From positions 1-30,519 of the forward strand of contig CAZXCQ010000039.1 of the NCBI GenBank assembly GCA_964639275.1: DNA of 30,519 nt, in the 5' to 3' direction. The position numbers and the translations under genes are program-made. This document shows, piece after piece, positions 7,571-15,263 of this stretch. Origin of the DNA: CAZXCQ01 sp964639275. Its GTDB lineage: Bacteria > Desulfobacterota > DSM-4660 > Desulfatiglandales > Desulfatiglandaceae. Numbering within the stretch: position 1 is the stretch's first letter; the number at the start of each line of letters is the position of its first letter. The notes beneath the pieces are model-generated. The model saw nothing but the letters and a program-made list of their open reading frames with translations. It was not told the DNA's origin and searched no databases.

Positions 7571-9454
7571 TTACACACCGGGAATGTTCCACACATCCTT
7601 CTTCATCATTTCCCATTCGCCGGTGGCAGGATCATACCGACAATTGGCAAAACAGTGCCAGTTCTCTTCGTCCATCCTCGGTGTATCAGACCTGAAGTAA
7701 TAGCCCGGCCATCTGGTCTCCTCGCGGAAGAGCATGGTGCGAATATGGGCCTCAGCCTGCCACATCCGGTGCATATTCTCCCAGCATCTTTCCAGAGAGT
7801 AGTTGTCTGTGGCACCGAGCTTCTCAGAGTCTTCCTTTAGGAATACGAACAGTTCCATGGCCCTGTTGAGGTTCGACTTGCTGGTCTTGAAGGCCGCTGT
7901 CACACCCCCTGCGTACTCGTCCATGATCTTCTGGAGACGATCCATAAACTGCCGCCACAGGAGGTAGTTCGGGTTGACTTCAGGAGCCGTGGTCTCTTTA
8001 CAGAATTCCTGGTAGCGATCCAGCGGTGCCAGGATCTTGGCCTTTAGCTCCTCCACCTTGGCCATGTCGACGTTGGGCGCAGCTCCCTTTTCCACGATGT
8101 ACTTGATGGCCGACTTGCCGGCAATCCGACCTTCAGCATGGGACCCGGATGAGAACTTGTGGCTGGATGCCCCGGAGGCATCACCGGCCGCAAAGAGACC
8201 GTCAACCGTCGTCATATTGGTATAACCCCACTTGTAAGGGGTATCCATATCCTCAGGGCCGCTCATCCAGGCTCCGGAGGCACCCGAATGTGAACCGATG
8301 AAATAGGGTTCACAGGCTGCGATCTCAGAGTGTTTCTCTTCGGGCTTGACATTCTGGGCCGCCCAGAGATGGGCCTGGGAGATGGTCATATCCAGAAAGT
8401 CTTCCCATGCCTCAGACTCGAGCTCCTTCATCTTCTTTTTAAAGGCCTTTGGATCATCCTTAAACTCGTCGGCGATGTTTCGAATGGCCTCGTCTGTCTC
8501 CATATAAAGGGGACCAAGACCGGCGTCCGTATCCAGCATACCCAGATAGTTCCTCAGGTTGGCCGGGATCGGCTTGGCCAGTCCGTAAGGGGCCCAGTTG
8601 TTGAGCTCATCCTTCCTGACCGCCATATACTCACCGCCCTCGGCGCTGACCGCCCGCGACTTAAAAAGCAGGAACCATGCGCCCACAGGGCCATAGGCAT
8701 CTTTAAATCGGACCGGGATAAAGCGGACTTCCTGGCAGGTCATTTCAGCGCCCGCCTTGATGGTGAAATAGGCGCTCGAGCCGGTATTAAACGGCGGATA
8801 CCAGGAACGTCCAAACCCTTCCCCTACCGACCGGGGTCGGAATACATGAACTGCACCACCCATGGTTACGATGGTGGCCTTGGCCTTGAACACATAGAAC
8901 TTCTCTTCACGGGTGCTGAAACCAACAGCGCCCACACACTTGTTGCCATCCAGGAGCGGCTCCACGATAAAGACCCGCTCAAAGATCTCACCGCCGGCAT
9001 CGGCAATGGCATTCTTGGCTGCCTCGGCGATGATGATCTTGTATGACTCACCGTTGATCATAAGCTGCCAGCGGCCTTCATGCACATATTTGCCTTCTTC
9101 GTCCGTCCAGATCTTTAGACCCCATTTCTCAAAGAGATGCACCGTGGAGTCCACGTGACGGGCGATGTTAAAGACAAGGTCCTCTCTGGAGATGCCCATA
9201 AGGTCCTGACGGACGTAGCGGACATAGTCCTCTGCCGTGTTCTCGCCGTCTTTGATGCCCACGTACTGGTTAATGGCTGAAAGCCCCATGGCCACGGCGC
9301 CGCTTCTGTCAAGGGCCGCCTTGTCCACCTGGACCACCTTCAGGCCGTTCTTCTTGGCCCAGTAAGCCGCCTCTGTGGCAGCACCACACGCTGAAAATCC
9401 CCCACCGAGAATCAGGAGGTCAGTGTTTACTTCTACTGTTTCAAAATTTGCCAT
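7571..9454 (-). CDS. aprA: Adenylylsulfate (APS) reductase alpha subunit
   Basis: A 627-residue flavoprotein of the fumarate reductase/succinate dehydrogenase superfamily. The FAD-binding GGGFSACG is at residues 17-24 and the family's GAAPNVD and GSHAEGRIAGKSA segments are present. AprA is the catalytic subunit that reduces APS to sulfite and AMP in the cytoplasm. The ATG at 9454 has AAAGGAGGT upstream; the 15 extra in-frame codons beyond it overlap the end of aprB and are not used. It follows aprB by 22 bp as one transcript. Length matches AprA of sulfate reducers. With qmoAB beside it and no aprM visible, the reductive direction is the natural reading. Confidence 0.97.
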   Translation of the reverse strand: MANFETVEVNTDLLILGGGFSACGAATEAAYWAKKNGLKVVQVDKAALDRSGAVAMGLSAINQYVGIKDGENTAEDYVRYVRQDLMGISREDLVFNIARHVDSTVHLFEKWGLKIWTDEEGKYVHEGRWQLMINGESYKIIIAEAAKNAIADAGGEIFERVFIVEPLLDGNKCVGAVGFSTREEKFYVFKAKATIVTMGGAVHVFRPRSVGEGFGRSWYPPFNTGSSAYFTIKAGAEMTCQEVRFIPVRFKDAYGPVGAWFLLFKSRAVSAEGGEYMAVRKDELNNWAPYGLAKPIPANLRNYLGMLDTDAGLGPLYMETDEAIRNIADEFKDDPKAFKKKMKELESEAWEDFLDMTISQAHLWAAQNVKPEEKHSEIAACEPYFIGSHSGASGAWMSGPEDMDTPYKWGYTNMTTVDGLFAAGDASGASSHKFSSGSHAEGRIAGKSAIKYIVEKGAAPNVDMAKVEELKAKILAPLDRYQEFCKETTAPEVNPNYLLWRQFMDRLQKIMDEYAGGVTAAFKTSKSNLNRAMELFVFLKEDSEKLGATDNYSLERCWENMHRMWQAEAHIRTMLFREETRWPGYYFRSDTPRMDEENWHCFANCRYDPATGEWEMMKKDVWNIPGV

Positions 9455-9476
9455 ATCGATAGTACCTCCTTTCTTC

Positions 9477-9911
9477 TTAAATTGTGGGGACCGCATCAAG
9501 CCCGAGGGATCCGGGTTCAGTTGCCAAGGCCTGACTGCTCAAGTCATCATGAGTTGCATATCCACCCAGCGGATCCGCTGTACCTTCTTCAGTTGTCCTG
9601 ATGGGGAACTTAAACCGCTTGATACTGCCGTCCCGGAACTTGACCGTCCACATGATATCCTGCGAACCACGCAGCGGCACACAGCTCGCGCCCAACGGAA
9701 TGAAGTCTGCATAACCGCGGACATCCATGGCCTGCTGGGGACAGATCTTGACACAGCACTGACACTCCCAGCACATGGAGGGATCACGGTTGTATGCCTT
9801 CATCTTCTCCATATCCAGGAACATTAGGTCGTTTGGGCAAATGTACATGCAAGCTGTCTTGTCTTGCCCTTTGCAACCATCACATTTCTCTGCAATTACA
9901 AAACTTGGCAT
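9477..9911 (-). CDS. aprB: Adenylylsulfate (APS) reductase beta subunit
   Basis: A 144-residue iron-sulfur protein carrying two [4Fe-4S] clusters: C10, C13, C21, C25 (with the insertion KGQDKTA seen in AprB) and C47-x2-C50-x2-C53-x3-C57-P. The C-terminal tail, about 45 residues with no cysteines, matches the part of AprB that wraps around AprA. It passes electrons from the Qmo partner to the AprA flavin. AGGAGG precedes the ATG by seven bases. It is first in aprBA and is separated from sat by a strong terminator, so aprBA should have its own promoter in 9912-10030; I could not identify a convincing one there. Confidence 0.97.
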   Translation of the reverse strand: MPSFVIAEKCDGCKGQDKTACMYICPNDLMFLDMEKMKAYNRDPSMCWECQCCVKICPQQAMDVRGYADFIPLGASCVPLRGSQDIMWTVKFRDGSIKRFKFPIRTTEEGTADPLGGYATHDDLSSQALATEPGSLGLDAVPTI

Positions 9912-10030
9912 TATTACACCTCCTAGATTATCAAGTTAAAGTTCTCACTGGTTTTGGTGGTTGAAAAACGCGTCTTTTTGCACCTCCTTTCTCAAAATAA
10001 AGGTTCAAGGGTCATACACCATGGATTTCA

Positions 10031-10065
10031 AAAAAAGCCACTTTCTCAAGGAAAAAGTGGCTTTT
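10031..10065 (-). terminator. Rho-independent terminator of sat
   Basis: Just after the sat stop, the minus strand reads AAAAGCCACTTT, a short mismatched and looped centre, then AAAGTGGC followed by seven or more T. The arms are at 10054-10065 and 10033-10044, and the loop centre is AAG/CTT at 10048-10050. This is a textbook terminator and separates sat from aprBA. Confidence 0.9.
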
Positions 10066-10069
10066 GAAG

Positions 10070-11287
10070 CTATTTTTTGACTTCACCGGTGGCCGCCCCA
10101 TGGAGCTTTATTTCGACCTTCTCTTCAAGCCCCTGGTAATACTCCTGGAGTATCTTCACCACCTCGGGTCGGGAGAATTCCGGCGGAAGGTCGCCGCCTT
10201 CCGACAGGGTCTTTCTGACCATGGTTCCGGACAAAAGGAGCCTGTCGTCTTTCCCATGGGGACAGGTCCTCATAGAGGCCATGCCGCCGCACTTGTAACA
10301 GTGGAAGGTCCAGTCGATATTGAGGTTCTGGCATTTCAGGCTCCCCTCCGGGATATTGTTAAAGATCTTTTGTGCATCAAAAGGCCCGTAATAGTCGCCC
10401 ACGCCTGCATGGTCACGGCCGATGATCATATGGCTGCATCCGTAGTTCTGGCGAAATACGGCATGCAGCAGCGCCTCCCTCGGTCCGGCATACCTCATCT
10501 CCATGGGGTAACCGCCCTGGACCACGGTTCCCTTTACAAAATAGTTGTCAACAAGGGCCTGAATAGCCTTGACGCGGGTATCTGCCGGGATGTCGCCCGC
10601 CTTGAGCTTGCCCACCAGCTGGTGAATATATACCCCATCCATCACCTCCACGGCGATCTTGGCCAGGAACTCATGCGAGCGGTGCATGGGATTGCGAAGC
10701 TGGAGCGCGGCAACCCGCCGCCATCCCAGATCATCAAAGATCTTCCTCGATTCGGCTGGCCTCTGATAGAGACCCTTGAACTCCTCTGGGTAAAAACTCT
10801 CGCTTATGACCTTGACAGGACCCGCGAGGTTATACTTGCCCTGAGCCATCACCTTTTCCACGCCAGGGTGCTCGGTATCAGTGGTCGTAAAGATGGCCTT
10901 ACACTCATAGTCCTTGTCAATCGTATATTTCTCAGTGACTCTCATGGTGCCGATAGTCGTCCCTGTCTCTTCATCCACCAGCGCCAGTTCATCGCCTTTC
11001 TTTACACCTTCGTCATCAGTTGAAACGGTAATCGGAATGGGCCAAAAGGTACCATCCTCCATGGTAAAATCGTCGCAGACACCTTTCCAGTCTGCCCGGG
11101 TCATAAAACCGGTCAGGGGCGTAAAGGCCCCAATCCCCATCATGATAAGATCCGAGGTTTCCCTGGATGTGATCTTTATCTGCTTTAGACCCTTGGCCCT
11201 CTCGCTCTCGGCCTTCAGTTCCTCTCCTTCCAGCAAAAGCGGGATCAACTTTTCTTCTTTGCCATGCGGTACAATTAGATTTGACAT
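10070..11287 (-). CDS. sat: Sulfate adenylyltransferase (ATP sulfurylase), dissimilatory type
   Basis: A 405-residue homo-oligomer-type ATP sulfurylase that makes APS from sulfate and ATP, the activation step of sulfate reduction. Near residue 200 is LQLRNPMHRSHEF, containing the HxxH nucleotide-binding motif, and near residue 290 is GRDHAGVGDYYG. A cysteine group CYKCGG...CPHG near residues 335-350 fits the zinc site seen in many prokaryotic dissimilatory enzymes. The length is typical of the single-domain form with no APS kinase domain. AAGGAGG lies seven bases before the ATG. It is transcribed alone: a terminator follows it and a promoter with an HcpR-like operator precedes it. Confidence 0.97.
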   Translation of the reverse strand: MSNLIVPHGKEEKLIPLLLEGEELKAESERAKGLKQIKITSRETSDLIMMGIGAFTPLTGFMTRADWKGVCDDFTMEDGTFWPIPITVSTDDEGVKKGDELALVDEETGTTIGTMRVTEKYTIDKDYECKAIFTTTDTEHPGVEKVMAQGKYNLAGPVKVISESFYPEEFKGLYQRPAESRKIFDDLGWRRVAALQLRNPMHRSHEFLAKIAVEVMDGVYIHQLVGKLKAGDIPADTRVKAIQALVDNYFVKGTVVQGGYPMEMRYAGPREALLHAVFRQNYGCSHMIIGRDHAGVGDYYGPFDAQKIFNNIPEGSLKCQNLNIDWTFHCYKCGGMASMRTCPHGKDDRLLLSGTMVRKTLSEGGDLPPEFSRPEVVKILQEYYQGLEEKVEIKLHGAATGEVKK

Positions 11288-11371
11288 GTAATATCCTCCT
11301 TTATCTGTTGGCTTATTTGGGGATTGCCTAAACCCTAAACGCCTCGCGTCTTGTTTTTTGGGGTCAACACC

Positions 11372-11389
11372 TTGTGCAATTTGTCACAA
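11372..11389 (-). promoter_or_regulatory. HcpR/CRP-FNR-type operator at sat start point
   Basis: On the minus strand the site reads TTGTGA-CAAATT-GCACAA: one half is perfect for the TTGTGA-N6-TCACAA consensus of the CRP/FNR-family regulator HcpR described in Desulfovibrio, and the other half has a single mismatch. It lies 5 bp downstream of the -10 box and so covers the expected transcription start, a position that suits repression. Confidence 0.6.
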
Positions 11390-11394
11390 AGGCC

Positions 11395-11422
11395 TTTATA
11401 TCCAATTCCCATACCGTGTCAA
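11395..11422 (-). promoter_or_regulatory. Sigma-70 promoter of sat
   Basis: On the minus strand a perfect -35 TTGACA (11422-11417) is followed after 16 bp by TATAAA (11400-11395). The start point would fall near 11388, giving a leader of about 100 bases before the sat ribosome binding site. Confidence 0.75.
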
Positions 11423-11978
11423 GAAAAAACTAACATTAATTTCAAAGATTTTCCCCCGGGTTTTCCTTTATTGACATCCCCGTCACCCACCTGAGATCAG
11501 TGGTGTATAACTTATTGTTATTCCAAACACAATTTTGATGCACCCCCGTGCTTGACCCACCCCCCTTATCATAATCATTTCGTAACTTCTTAAAAACCCG
11601 GGGGGGTGAATGGATTGTGGCGTGGGATGTGCCTATTTTTTCCATATGCCTCCAATAGGGCGCCCGGCCATGTCATATGAGGGCATGTGAAAAAAATAGA
11701 CCCCATGGAGCCAACTATAATGACACCCCTTGGTCCGGGACCCAGACGCCAGAAAGGTCATACAGAATTAGCAACCACTGTGCCAAAACACTCACAGGCC
11801 TTCTGCAGCTGAGGGGTTCGATCTGCCTAAGGAGTCCCGTACCCGTCCGGGCAGAAAAGGGCAGATATGAGGTCTTCGTGGTGTCAGAATTTTTTGCAAA
11901 TGGTAAAATATCTTGACAGAGTGACCGGGCTCACGTCAACGCGACATGGGCGTGAGAAGGGTTTTGGGCATCAAGTCT
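11423..11978. other. Non-coding region between sat and the MBL gene
   Basis: About 550 bp between two divergent promoters. No credible gene: the open frames inside have no ribosome binding site and low-complexity composition. It contains a widely spaced perfect 12-bp inverted repeat, CCCCCGGGTTTT at 11453-11464 and AAAACCCGGGGG at 11593-11604. Confidence 0.6.
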
Positions 11979-11990
11979 CACAATATTGTG
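11979..11990. promoter_or_regulatory. Palindrome CACAATATTGTG abutting the MBL promoter
   Basis: A perfect 12-bp palindrome directly adjoining the -35 box at 11991. Its position suggests an operator or activator site for the MBL-fold/molybdopterin gene pair. The regulator is unknown. Confidence 0.4.
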
Positions 11991-12020
11991 TTGACTCCTC
12001 AGGCCTCTACAAAATATAAG
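11991..12020 (+). promoter_or_regulatory. Sigma-70-like promoter of the MBL gene
   Basis: TTGACT (11991-11996), 18 bp, then TATAAG (12015-12020). It lies about 75 bp before the GTG start at 12096 and inside the upstream extension of the open frame, which argues for the shorter protein. Confidence 0.5.
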
Positions 12021-12095
12021 ATCCTTTCAACTCAGAAAAACCCAAGAACATGTGAGATATCTGGGGAGATATCTCTTGATGATTGGAGTTTCACA

Positions 12096-12860
12096 GTGAA
12101 ATTGATTATCCTGGGTTCTGGCACCGGTATCCCGCTCAGCTACAGGGCCTCACCTTCTTTGGCCCTGATAGTCGATGGCGAACTGGTCCTTTTTGACATG
12201 GGACCTGGTACTCTCCGTCAGTTAACGAGGGCCGGTTTAAGCCATGAACTGATCAGCCGGATCTTTGTTACCCATTTTCACCCCGATCATACGGCAGACC
12301 TGGTGCATCTTTTTTTTGCCACCACAAACCCCACCATCCTTGGCAGAAGGCGCCCATTTGTCGTAGCAGGCCCTGTTGGCCTGGCAGAATTCATCCGACG
12401 TCTCAAAACAGCTTACCCTGACTGGATTTCCGTCCCTCCGGAGATTATGGAGATACAAGAACTTGATCTCCAGAAAGGGGTCCCAAGGGATTATTCCAAC
12501 TTCAGGATTCTCACCCGCTCAACAGATCATACCCCAGAGAGCCTTGCCTATCGGGCTGAGAGCCGGAGAGGGAAAAGCCTTGTCTATTCCGGTGACACCG
12601 CTTTCTGCGAGGCGGTCGTAGAGCTGGCAACCGGATCGGACCTTCTGATCCTGGAGTCTTCCTTTCCCGATGGAGAGGAGGTCGAAGGCCACCTGACACC
12701 TTCTCAGGCCGGGCATCTGGCCACTCTGGCCGGGGTGAGTCGCCTGGTACTGACCCACTTCTATCCAGAATGTCTCAGAACAGACATTGCCGCCCAATGT
12801 CGTAAGACATACAAGGGGGAACTCATACTGGGAAGCGACTTGCTCCAGATCCGGATATAG
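12096..12860 (+). CDS. MBL-fold metal-dependent hydrolase (RNase Z-like)
   Basis: A 254-residue metallo-beta-lactamase-fold protein. It opens with the KLIILGSGTGIP strand typical of the RNase Z-like branch and carries the metal motif H60-x-H62-x-D64-H65 (THFHPDHTADL), a later SGDT and a LTHFYPE segment that supplies the last metal ligands. Two metal ions, usually zinc, are expected. The substrate is not clear; the family includes tRNase Z, phosphodiesterases and other hydrolases. The GTG at 12096 is chosen for its GGAG seven bases upstream and because a promoter lies within the longer frame that begins at 11946. The molybdopterin-binding gene follows 65 bp later and is probably co-transcribed. 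Confidence 0.85.
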   Translation: MKLIILGSGTGIPLSYRASPSLALIVDGELVLFDMGPGTLRQLTRAGLSHELISRIFVTHFHPDHTADLVHLFFATTNPTILGRRRPFVVAGPVGLAEFIRRLKTAYPDWISVPPEIMEIQELDLQKGVPRDYSNFRILTRSTDHTPESLAYRAESRRGKSLVYSGDTAFCEAVVELATGSDLLILESSFPDGEEVEGHLTPSQAGHLATLAGVSRLVLTHFYPECLRTDIAAQCRKTYKGELILGSDLLQIRI

Positions 12861-12925
12861 AGAATCTTGATTCAGGGGCTGGCGGATTGCAGTCGGAAAA
12901 GGTATCAGACCATGAAGGAGAACTC

Positions 12926-13972
12926 ATGGCGAACAAATACAAATCTTCGGCGACCATGATTCCCATCGAGCGGGCTGTGGGAAAGGTCCTGGCCCATGAC
13001 ATCACCGAAATCAGGCCTGGCCAATTTAAGGGTCCGGCATTTACCAAAGGCCATATCATCAGGGAAGAAGATCTGCCGCACCTGAGACGCCTGGGGAAAG
13101 AACACCTCTTTGTCCTTCACATTGAGCCTGGTGAAGTCCACGAGGATGATGCTGCCCTCAGGCTGGGAAAGGCGCTGTCCGGTCCCGGAGTGATCTTTGA
13201 TAGCCGGCCATCGGAAGGAAAGATATCCCTGAGATCGAGGCACAGGGGCCTGCTCAAAGTCAATAAAGAGGCCCTGACGGAATTGAATCTGATACCCGAT
13301 ATCTCCTGTTCTTCACGTCACACCAACACAATCGTGGAAAAAGGCGAAATCATAGCCGCCACAAGGGCAATCCCCTTGATTATCGATGAGGGGCTCCTGA
13401 ATACCGCACTCCATATCGCCGAAGAGGCCGGAGGGATCTTCTCTGTAAAGTCCCTCTCAAAGCCCCCGACTGGCCTGATTATTACCGGAAATGAAGTCTA
13501 CTCCGGTCTCATAGATGATAAATTTGCCCCCCTGATCAGGCAAAAACTCCAGTTTTTTGGCTGCCGGCTCAAATGGACCTTGTTCGCACCCGATGACATT
13601 CAAAGAATTGTTAGAGAAATCAAAGAGTTGATCAAAAAGGGAGCCTGGCTTATCATGGTGGCAGGCGGCATGAGTGTCGACCCGGATGACATCAGTCGGT
13701 TGGCGATTTCAGAGGCCGGGGCCAGAGATGTGGTCTATGGCACACCCGTCCTGCCGGGGGCCATGTTCCTCTACGGCCGCATAGGGGCCATACCGATCCT
13801 GGGTCTTCCGGCCTGTATTCTCTTTTATAAGGCCACGATTCTGGATCTTGTGCTGCCCCGGATCCTGGCAGGGGAGGCCATAACAAGAAGAGATCTCGCG
13901 GTCATGGCCCACGGCGGTCTGTGCCAAAACTGTGCGGAGTGTCGTTTTCCGGTATGCCCATTTGGAAAGTAA
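12926..13972 (+). CDS. Molybdopterin-binding (MoeA/MogA-like) protein with Cys-rich tail
   Basis: A 348-residue protein whose second half is the MoCF-type molybdopterin-binding fold: TGLIITGNEVYSG corresponds to the family's TGDE region and MVAGGMSVDPDD to its TGGxSxGxxD region. The first ~165 residues include the MoeA-like opening IPIERAVGKVLAHDIT. The last 16 residues hold four cysteines (CxxCxxC...C), as if to bind a metal or cluster, which standard MoeA lacks. The start at 12926 has AAGGAG five bases upstream; 13 earlier codons are not needed. It may act in molybdenum or tungsten cofactor handling for enzymes such as formate dehydrogenase, but no such enzyme is in the window. Confidence 0.8.
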   Translation: MANKYKSSATMIPIERAVGKVLAHDITEIRPGQFKGPAFTKGHIIREEDLPHLRRLGKEHLFVLHIEPGEVHEDDAALRLGKALSGPGVIFDSRPSEGKISLRSRHRGLLKVNKEALTELNLIPDISCSSRHTNTIVEKGEIIAATRAIPLIIDEGLLNTALHIAEEAGGIFSVKSLSKPPTGLIITGNEVYSGLIDDKFAPLIRQKLQFFGCRLKWTLFAPDDIQRIVREIKELIKKGAWLIMVAGGMSVDPDDISRLAISEAGARDVVYGTPVLPGAMFLYGRIGAIPILGLPACILFYKATILDLVLPRILAGEAITRRDLAVMAHGGLCQNCAECRFPVCPFGK

Positions 13973-14037
13973 GGGAAAACGTCAAATCCGTTAACCCCCC
14001 GGGAGGTTTGAGAAGTTACAGTAAGGGTGGGTAAGCG

Positions 14038-15018
14038 CTAAAAGGTCCGATCAATGATATAGCGGTTCAATTCCAGGAGGTTTCTCTTGGGGGCCGAATC
14101 CGGAAAGAAGTCCAGAGAGAGGGCCGCCTCATCCACATAGGACCTTGCCTTGTCTCTTATCCGTTCAATGGCACCGTTTTTCTTTACCAGGGTTATCAGT
14201 TCCCGGTAGTCCCTTTGACCGGCCTGACCATTCCTAAAGAGGTTCTCCAGCCGGCTTCGCTCTGATTTCCCAAGCCCTGCTAACGTACATATTAATGGTA
14301 AGGTAATCTTGCCCTCTCTCAAATCCTTTCCCACGGGCTTTCCAAACTCCTCTTGTGAAGAGGTATAGTCCAGGAGGTCGTCTATCAGTTGAAAGGCGAT
14401 TCCAAGGTTGAGCCCAAATCTCGAGAGTGACTCCTCCACTTCCGGTTCACTCCCGGAGAGAATGGCGCCACAACCACAGGCCGCAGACATGAGCACGGCG
14501 GTCTTGGCGGTAATGATTTCCATATACTCCTCGGGGGTGGTATTCCAGTTATGGGTATAAGTTAATTCCATAATCTGGCCCTCTGTCATCTGCGTGGTTG
14601 TTGCGGTTACACGTCTGAGCAATGACAGATTATTGGTCCCAAGCGCAATTGCGGAGGATTTGAGATAAAGGAAATCCCCTTCCAGAACTGCGGCGTGGTT
14701 GCCCCACAGATGATTGGCCGAGGGTTTTTTCCGTCTCACATCGGCATTGTCCAAGACATCATCGTGGAGGAGTGAGGCCGTATGGATATACTCAAAAATG
14801 GTCGATAGCTTGTAGATGTCCTCCCCCCCATATCCACAAAGACGGCAGGAGAGAACAAAAAGCAACGGCCGAAGCCGTTTACCATGACCCAACAGGCTGT
14901 GACTCCCGATATCTTCAATCAGGGACACGCGGGAACTGAGGGCCCCGGCCAGTTCCTCATTGATCCTCTCAAAACGTCTTTTGTTATGGTTTAAGATCAG
15001 ATTATACGGATCCGTCAT
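14038..15018 (-). CDS. Long-chain polyprenyl diphosphate synthase
   Basis: A 326-residue trans-prenyltransferase with both aspartate-rich motifs: DDVLD at 86-90 and DDLLD at 213-217. The residues just before the first motif (HTASLLHDD) are small rather than aromatic, the pattern of synthases making long chains such as octaprenyl diphosphate. GHGKRLRP near 44-51 binds the diphosphate. The product probably forms the menaquinone tail, relevant because the Qmo system draws on the quinone pool; chain length cannot be read reliably. It is transcribed convergently with the molybdopterin gene, 65 bp apart. No clear ribosome binding site; the dispersed repeat lies 12 bp upstream. Confidence 0.88.
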   Translation of the reverse strand: MTDPYNLILNHNKRRFERINEELAGALSSRVSLIEDIGSHSLLGHGKRLRPLLFVLSCRLCGYGGEDIYKLSTIFEYIHTASLLHDDVLDNADVRRKKPSANHLWGNHAAVLEGDFLYLKSSAIALGTNNLSLLRRVTATTTQMTEGQIMELTYTHNWNTTPEEYMEIITAKTAVLMSAACGCGAILSGSEPEVEESLSRFGLNLGIAFQLIDDLLDYTSSQEEFGKPVGKDLREGKITLPLICTLAGLGKSERSRLENLFRNGQAGQRDYRELITLVKKNGAIERIRDKARSYVDEAALSLDFFPDSAPKRNLLELNRYIIDRTF

Positions 15019-15029
15019 ATCTAAAATTC

Positions 15030-15131
15030 CGTATCATTTTAGCCTTTTTCAAAATTGGCGCTTAGACAGGGCAATGGGGCTTCCGAATCCCCATTACCCG
15101 GCTTTCAAACGGCTAAAGTGTTACAAAATTC
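15030..15131. repeat. Dispersed intergenic element, copy 2
   Basis: About 100 bp starting CGTATCATTTTAGCC and ending GGCTAAAGTGTTAC. The outer parts are inverted repeats of each other (TTTAGCCTTTTTCAAA against TTTCAAACGGCTAAA), and the centre is a hairpin AATGGGG / CCCCATT. Similar copies are at 16618, 20448 and 30375. Confidence 0.75.
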
Positions 15132-15263
15132 CAAGTCCTGCTGATTGCAGTATCCCGAGTGGTGTGTCACAGATAATGGAATCATGAAGACTCGGCACAG
15201 GCCTTTTCCAGATAATAATGCAGGTCTTCTGATTTTACAACTCTATTTGCCCCTGTCCCGCGT

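Noticed and set aside
9959..9980. A/T-flanked GACGCG semi-palindrome upstream of aprB as a terminator or operator
   Set aside because: The stem is only five A-T pairs around a short core, too weak to support either call.
10064..11023. 319-codon plus-strand open frame antisense to sat
   Set aside because: Shadow of sat; no ribosome binding site, and the start lies in the sat terminator.
11442..11645. 67-codon minus-strand open frame upstream of sat
   Set aside because: No ribosome binding site, composition unlike the real genes, and it contains both arms of a long inverted repeat.
11677..11916. 79-codon plus-strand open frame before the MBL gene
   Set aside because: No ribosome binding site and no recognisable similarity; it lies wholly before the inferred promoter of the next gene.
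11946..12095. 50-codon N-terminal extension of the MBL-fold protein
   Set aside because: The extension contains the likely promoter, and the GTG at 12096 begins exactly at the family's first beta strand with a good ribosome binding site.
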